A program made the translations under genes and the position numbers. The notes under the pieces were generated by a model. The model worked only from the letters and a program-made list of their open reading frames with translations. It was not told the DNA's origin and did not search any database. Positions 53,373 through 55,214 of a stretch of DNA of 55,214 nucleotides are shown here, piece after piece. The stretch covers positions 1 to 55,214 of the forward strand of contig CANRVD010000011.1 in the NCBI GenBank assembly GCA_947643145.1. The letters are read 5' to 3'. The stretch comes from an uncultured bacterium. GTDB lineage: Bacteria; Bacillota; Clostridia; Lachnospirales; Lachnospiraceae. Each line of letters starts with the position of its first letter. The first letter of the stretch is position 1.

Positions 53373-53484
53373 TAATACTATTTTAAACCGACAAATATTT
53401 TTTTCAATCATGTGGGGATATATAACACAAATCAGGGGATAGACAGCATTCTTCGCACTGAATATTCGAGCAATTTCCTATAAG

Positions 53485-53518
53485 TAAAAAAAACCTGACT
53501 GTCAGTCTACAGCAGGTT
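53485..53518 (-). terminator. Terminator overlapping the end of the kinase gene
   Basis: Minus strand: AACCTG-CTGTAGACTGACAG-TCAGGTT followed by eight T. The left stem includes the last codons (AAC CTG CTG) and TAG stop of the kinase gene. A family A tail module follows at 53465-53483. Confidence 0.8.
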
Positions 53519-54235
53519 TTCCTCTTCAAACATAATCTGTATATGAAACATCTCATTTTCTTCCCATATATCCATCATTCCATTATATTTTTCCACAATA
53601 CTCCTTATCTGTGCGATACCGAAACCATGTACCTCCCTATCTTCCTTTGTTGTCTCAAGCATCGGATTGCCCTGCAAAACAGAACAGTCTATACTATTGG
53701 AAACTTTTACCGTTTCATAGCCTCTCCTTTTCTTCACTGTAATATACATCTGCTTTTCGCACGAATTTTCAGCCCCGTTCAGGGCGTTATCTAATATATT
53801 GCCAACTAAAGCAGAAAAATCAACTCCGGTAAGCTTTCCAAATTTCAAATTCTCAATCTCCGCTTTGACATATACTCCCTTGTGCTGGGCCGCAGACAAT
53901 TTTTCATTCAAAATATAATTAAGCAGCTCATTTCCCGATACAATATAAGAATATTCCAGATTCATTTTATCTAAAATCTCGGAAGTATACTGCAGCGCAT
54001 TTTCTGTCTTTCCTTTCTGCAGGCAGGCCGCAATCATCATCAAATGATTTCTCATATCATGCTTTAAGCGCCTGGTTCCCTGGTAGACCTCTAACATCTC
54101 ATCATATATTCTTTTCTGTTCTTCATAAGCATTCGTAATATGCGCAAGCTTCGCCTTTAAATCCAGATTTTCCGTAACAGCCTGACGGCACATTTCCTCA
54201 ATTTGCTTCATCTCGTCTTTTTCTTTTTTCCTCAT
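53507..54235 (-). CDS. Soluble GHKL sensor histidine kinase (AgrC/LytTR-partner type)
   Basis: A 242-residue kinase without membrane segments. A coiled-coil (about residues 1-50) leads to the phospho-acceptor LKHDMRNHLMM (about 53-63), then the ATPase motifs: N box LVGNILDNALNGAEN (about 143-157) and G box HGFGIAQIR (about 198-206). This is the C-terminal part of AgrC-like kinases with the usual N-terminal membrane sensor missing. The start is the ATG with GGGATAAATA upstream, contributed by repeat family B; no upstream in-frame sensor is present. It lies after the response regulator gene in the same direction. Confidence 0.85.
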   Translation of the reverse strand: MRKKEKDEMKQIEEMCRQAVTENLDLKAKLAHITNAYEEQKRIYDEMLEVYQGTRRLKHDMRNHLMMIAACLQKGKTENALQYTSEILDKMNLEYSYIVSGNELLNYILNEKLSAAQHKGVYVKAEIENLKFGKLTGVDFSALVGNILDNALNGAENSCEKQMYITVKKRRGYETVKVSNSIDCSVLQGNPMLETTKEDREVHGFGIAQIRSIVEKYNGMMDIWEENEMFHIQIMFEEENLL

Positions 54236-54238
54236 TAT

Positions 54239-54356
54239 TTATCCCATTTCTGCAAGGTAAACCTTGTTCCCCTTTGCTTTATTGCGCATAACTGATGTTT
54301 GTGGCAAGCAGTGCGCAGATACAAACTCGTTGATTGAAAAGTAAATTTTTCACTCT
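54239..54356. repeat. Intergenic repeat family B, copy 3
   Basis: Plus strand: ATCCCATTTCTGCAAGG, TTGCGCATAACTGATG, AGTGCGCAGATACAAACTCG, then TTGAAAAGTAAATTTTTCAC. It lies between the response-regulator stop and the kinase start, whose ribosome site it provides. The most divergent of the three copies. Confidence 0.65.
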
Positions 54357-54359
54357 CCC

Positions 54360-55061
54360 TCACCTCATATATCTCAGCAGTGCCTCCTTTGCTGAAACAC
54401 TCCAATGACGTCCAATTGGTAACGCTTCCTGATTACTTATAATAACCCTATCGCATTTTAATATATATACCGCTGCCTGATTCACCAGATATCCCCTGTG
54501 CAGCCGTATAAATCCATGCATATTTAACTCATTCTCTATCTCATGTATTGTCTTCTTTTCTTTATATTCATCACTTGCGGTTACTACCCTGACATAATTT
54601 GCACAGGATTCAAAATACAAAATCTCTGCCAGTGGAATACGAATAATACTGCCGGAAGTTTTTAACGTATACTCCGTTTTTTCATTTGATAACTGACGCA
54701 CCGCACGCTCCAGTGAAATTCCCAAATCCTTTTCATAACGGCTCTTTCTGATAAAATCAAAAGGCTGGTATTGAAACGTATCATATACAAATGCCTCATA
54801 ACTTGTTACGAATATGAGAAGAACGGATTCTTTCTCCTCTTTTAACTTTGCCGCAATCTCCATACCGCTAATTCCCGGCATATCAATATCAAGCAGCAGG
54901 ATATCTGTTCGTCCTTCAGACAACCCTTTCATTAACTTTTGCGGCAAATCATAGGAAGCAATGCGATATTTTATTTTATATTTTTCAAATATCCCATCAA
55001 TATAAATACATATTCTTTCCAGAAAAAGAGCATCATCATCACAAACCACAATATTTATCAT
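54360..55061 (-). CDS. LytTR-family response regulator
   Basis: A 233-residue response regulator: receiver domain (about residues 1-120; acidic pocket VCDDD near 8-12 and phospho-acceptor LLLDIDMPGISG about 54-65) and a LytTR DNA-binding domain (about 130-230, FESCANYVRVVTASDEYKEK and FIRLHRGYLVN). It pairs with the soluble kinase directly downstream, as in AgrA/AgrC-type systems. The start is the ATG after a TTG, with GGAG eight bases upstream. The exporter operon downstream is a plausible target, but no LytTR direct repeat is obvious there. Confidence 0.92.
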   Translation of the reverse strand: MINIVVCDDDALFLERICIYIDGIFEKYKIKYRIASYDLPQKLMKGLSEGRTDILLLDIDMPGISGMEIAAKLKEEKESVLLIFVTSYEAFVYDTFQYQPFDFIRKSRYEKDLGISLERAVRQLSNEKTEYTLKTSGSIIRIPLAEILYFESCANYVRVVTASDEYKEKKTIHEIENELNMHGFIRLHRGYLVNQAAVYILKCDRVIISNQEALPIGRHWSVSAKEALLRYMR

Positions 55062-55125
55062 CAATACTTCTCCTTTATACCCTGTATACTATTACTACGG
55101 AAGTTAAATATCGCAGAATTTTACG

Positions 55126-55214
55126 AAGTATAAATTTTCGGCTACATCTGCCAAAACGCAGGTGTAGTGGTGCTACATCGAGGCTTTTGGCAGAATGTAA
55201 CCGGGAATTTAGAC
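55126..55214. mobile_element. Partial palindromic element C, running off the window
   Basis: GTATAAATTTTCGGCTACAT (left) is complementary to the right edge ATGTAACCGGGAATTTAGAC; CTGCCAAAA pairs with TTTTGGCAG. The centre GGTGTAGTGGTGCTACATCG corresponds to that of element A on the other strand, with paired changes. The right end lies outside the window. Bases 55103-55125 resemble the small element at 32467-32508. Confidence 0.6.

Noticed and set aside
53259..54359. Autoinducer or bacteriocin precursor peptide near the AgrA/AgrC-like pair
   Set aside because: No small open frame with a ribosome site and a double-glycine or AgrD-like pattern was found.
1..55214. CRISPR array
   Set aside because: No series of regularly spaced identical repeats with unique spacers; the repeats found are dispersed palindromes or short tandem sites.

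Overview
The window looks like the chromosome of a low-GC anaerobic Firmicute, most likely a gut Lachnospiraceae. Protein style, a four-subunit ferredoxin-dependent 2-oxoacid oxidoreductase, GH94 phosphorylases, and an AICAR transformylase that is separate from IMP cyclohydrolase all point that way. This is a judgement from recognised families, not a database result. Most genes lie on the minus strand. Coordinates below use starts corrected by ribosome-binding-site position where the longest reading frame looked wrong.

Layout. 1-1185: edge of a prophage-like region (HU-like protein, phage protein) and a gap with three direct repeats. 1186-9495: housekeeping genes rlmI, a Na/Pi cotransporter and a chemoreceptor, then a tandem pair of MutS-like ATPases that lack the mismatch-reading domain. 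9575-12730: a complete queuosine-precursor operon (queD, queE, folE, queC, queF). 12996-16995: porG-porD-porA-porB with a LysR gene. 17231-22436: two fused ATPase/FtsX exporters and a MarR regulator. 22673-24810: split purine end-steps (AICAR transformylase and a PurO-type IMP cyclohydrolase). 25131-27853: a YtrA-type GntR regulator with an ABC exporter. 28108-29303: TetR and flavodoxin. 29389-35227: membrane proteins, a transposase fragment, a deoxyinosine-glycosylase fusion, aroB and tRNA-Gly. 35630-49266: a phosphorolytic beta-glucoside/oligosaccharide locus (sugar ABC importer, two GH94 phosphorylases, AraC regulator, chemoreceptor, sugar-binding lipoprotein). 49564-53240: a two-ATPase, two-permease ABC-2 exporter. 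53507-55061: a LytTR response regulator and a soluble GHKL kinase.

How parts work together. The AraC regulator probably controls the sugar locus: a roughly 22-bp sequence is shared by its own promoter, the region before the importer operon, and the region before the sugar-binding lipoprotein/chemoreceptor/GH94 operon. Strong promoter-operator pairs are visible for GntR, TetR and por.

The most unusual layer is intergenic. Several families of palindromic repeats sit at precise positions relative to genes. Two elements of about 158 bp lie between CTAG duplications whose TAG is the stop codon of a gene. One hairpin family supplies the terminal KKV-stop of two unrelated proteins. Another ends in the ribosome-binding site of three genes. 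A conserved 32-bp element follows two intrinsic terminators. These repeats and the MutS-like pair are the best candidates for something not yet described.
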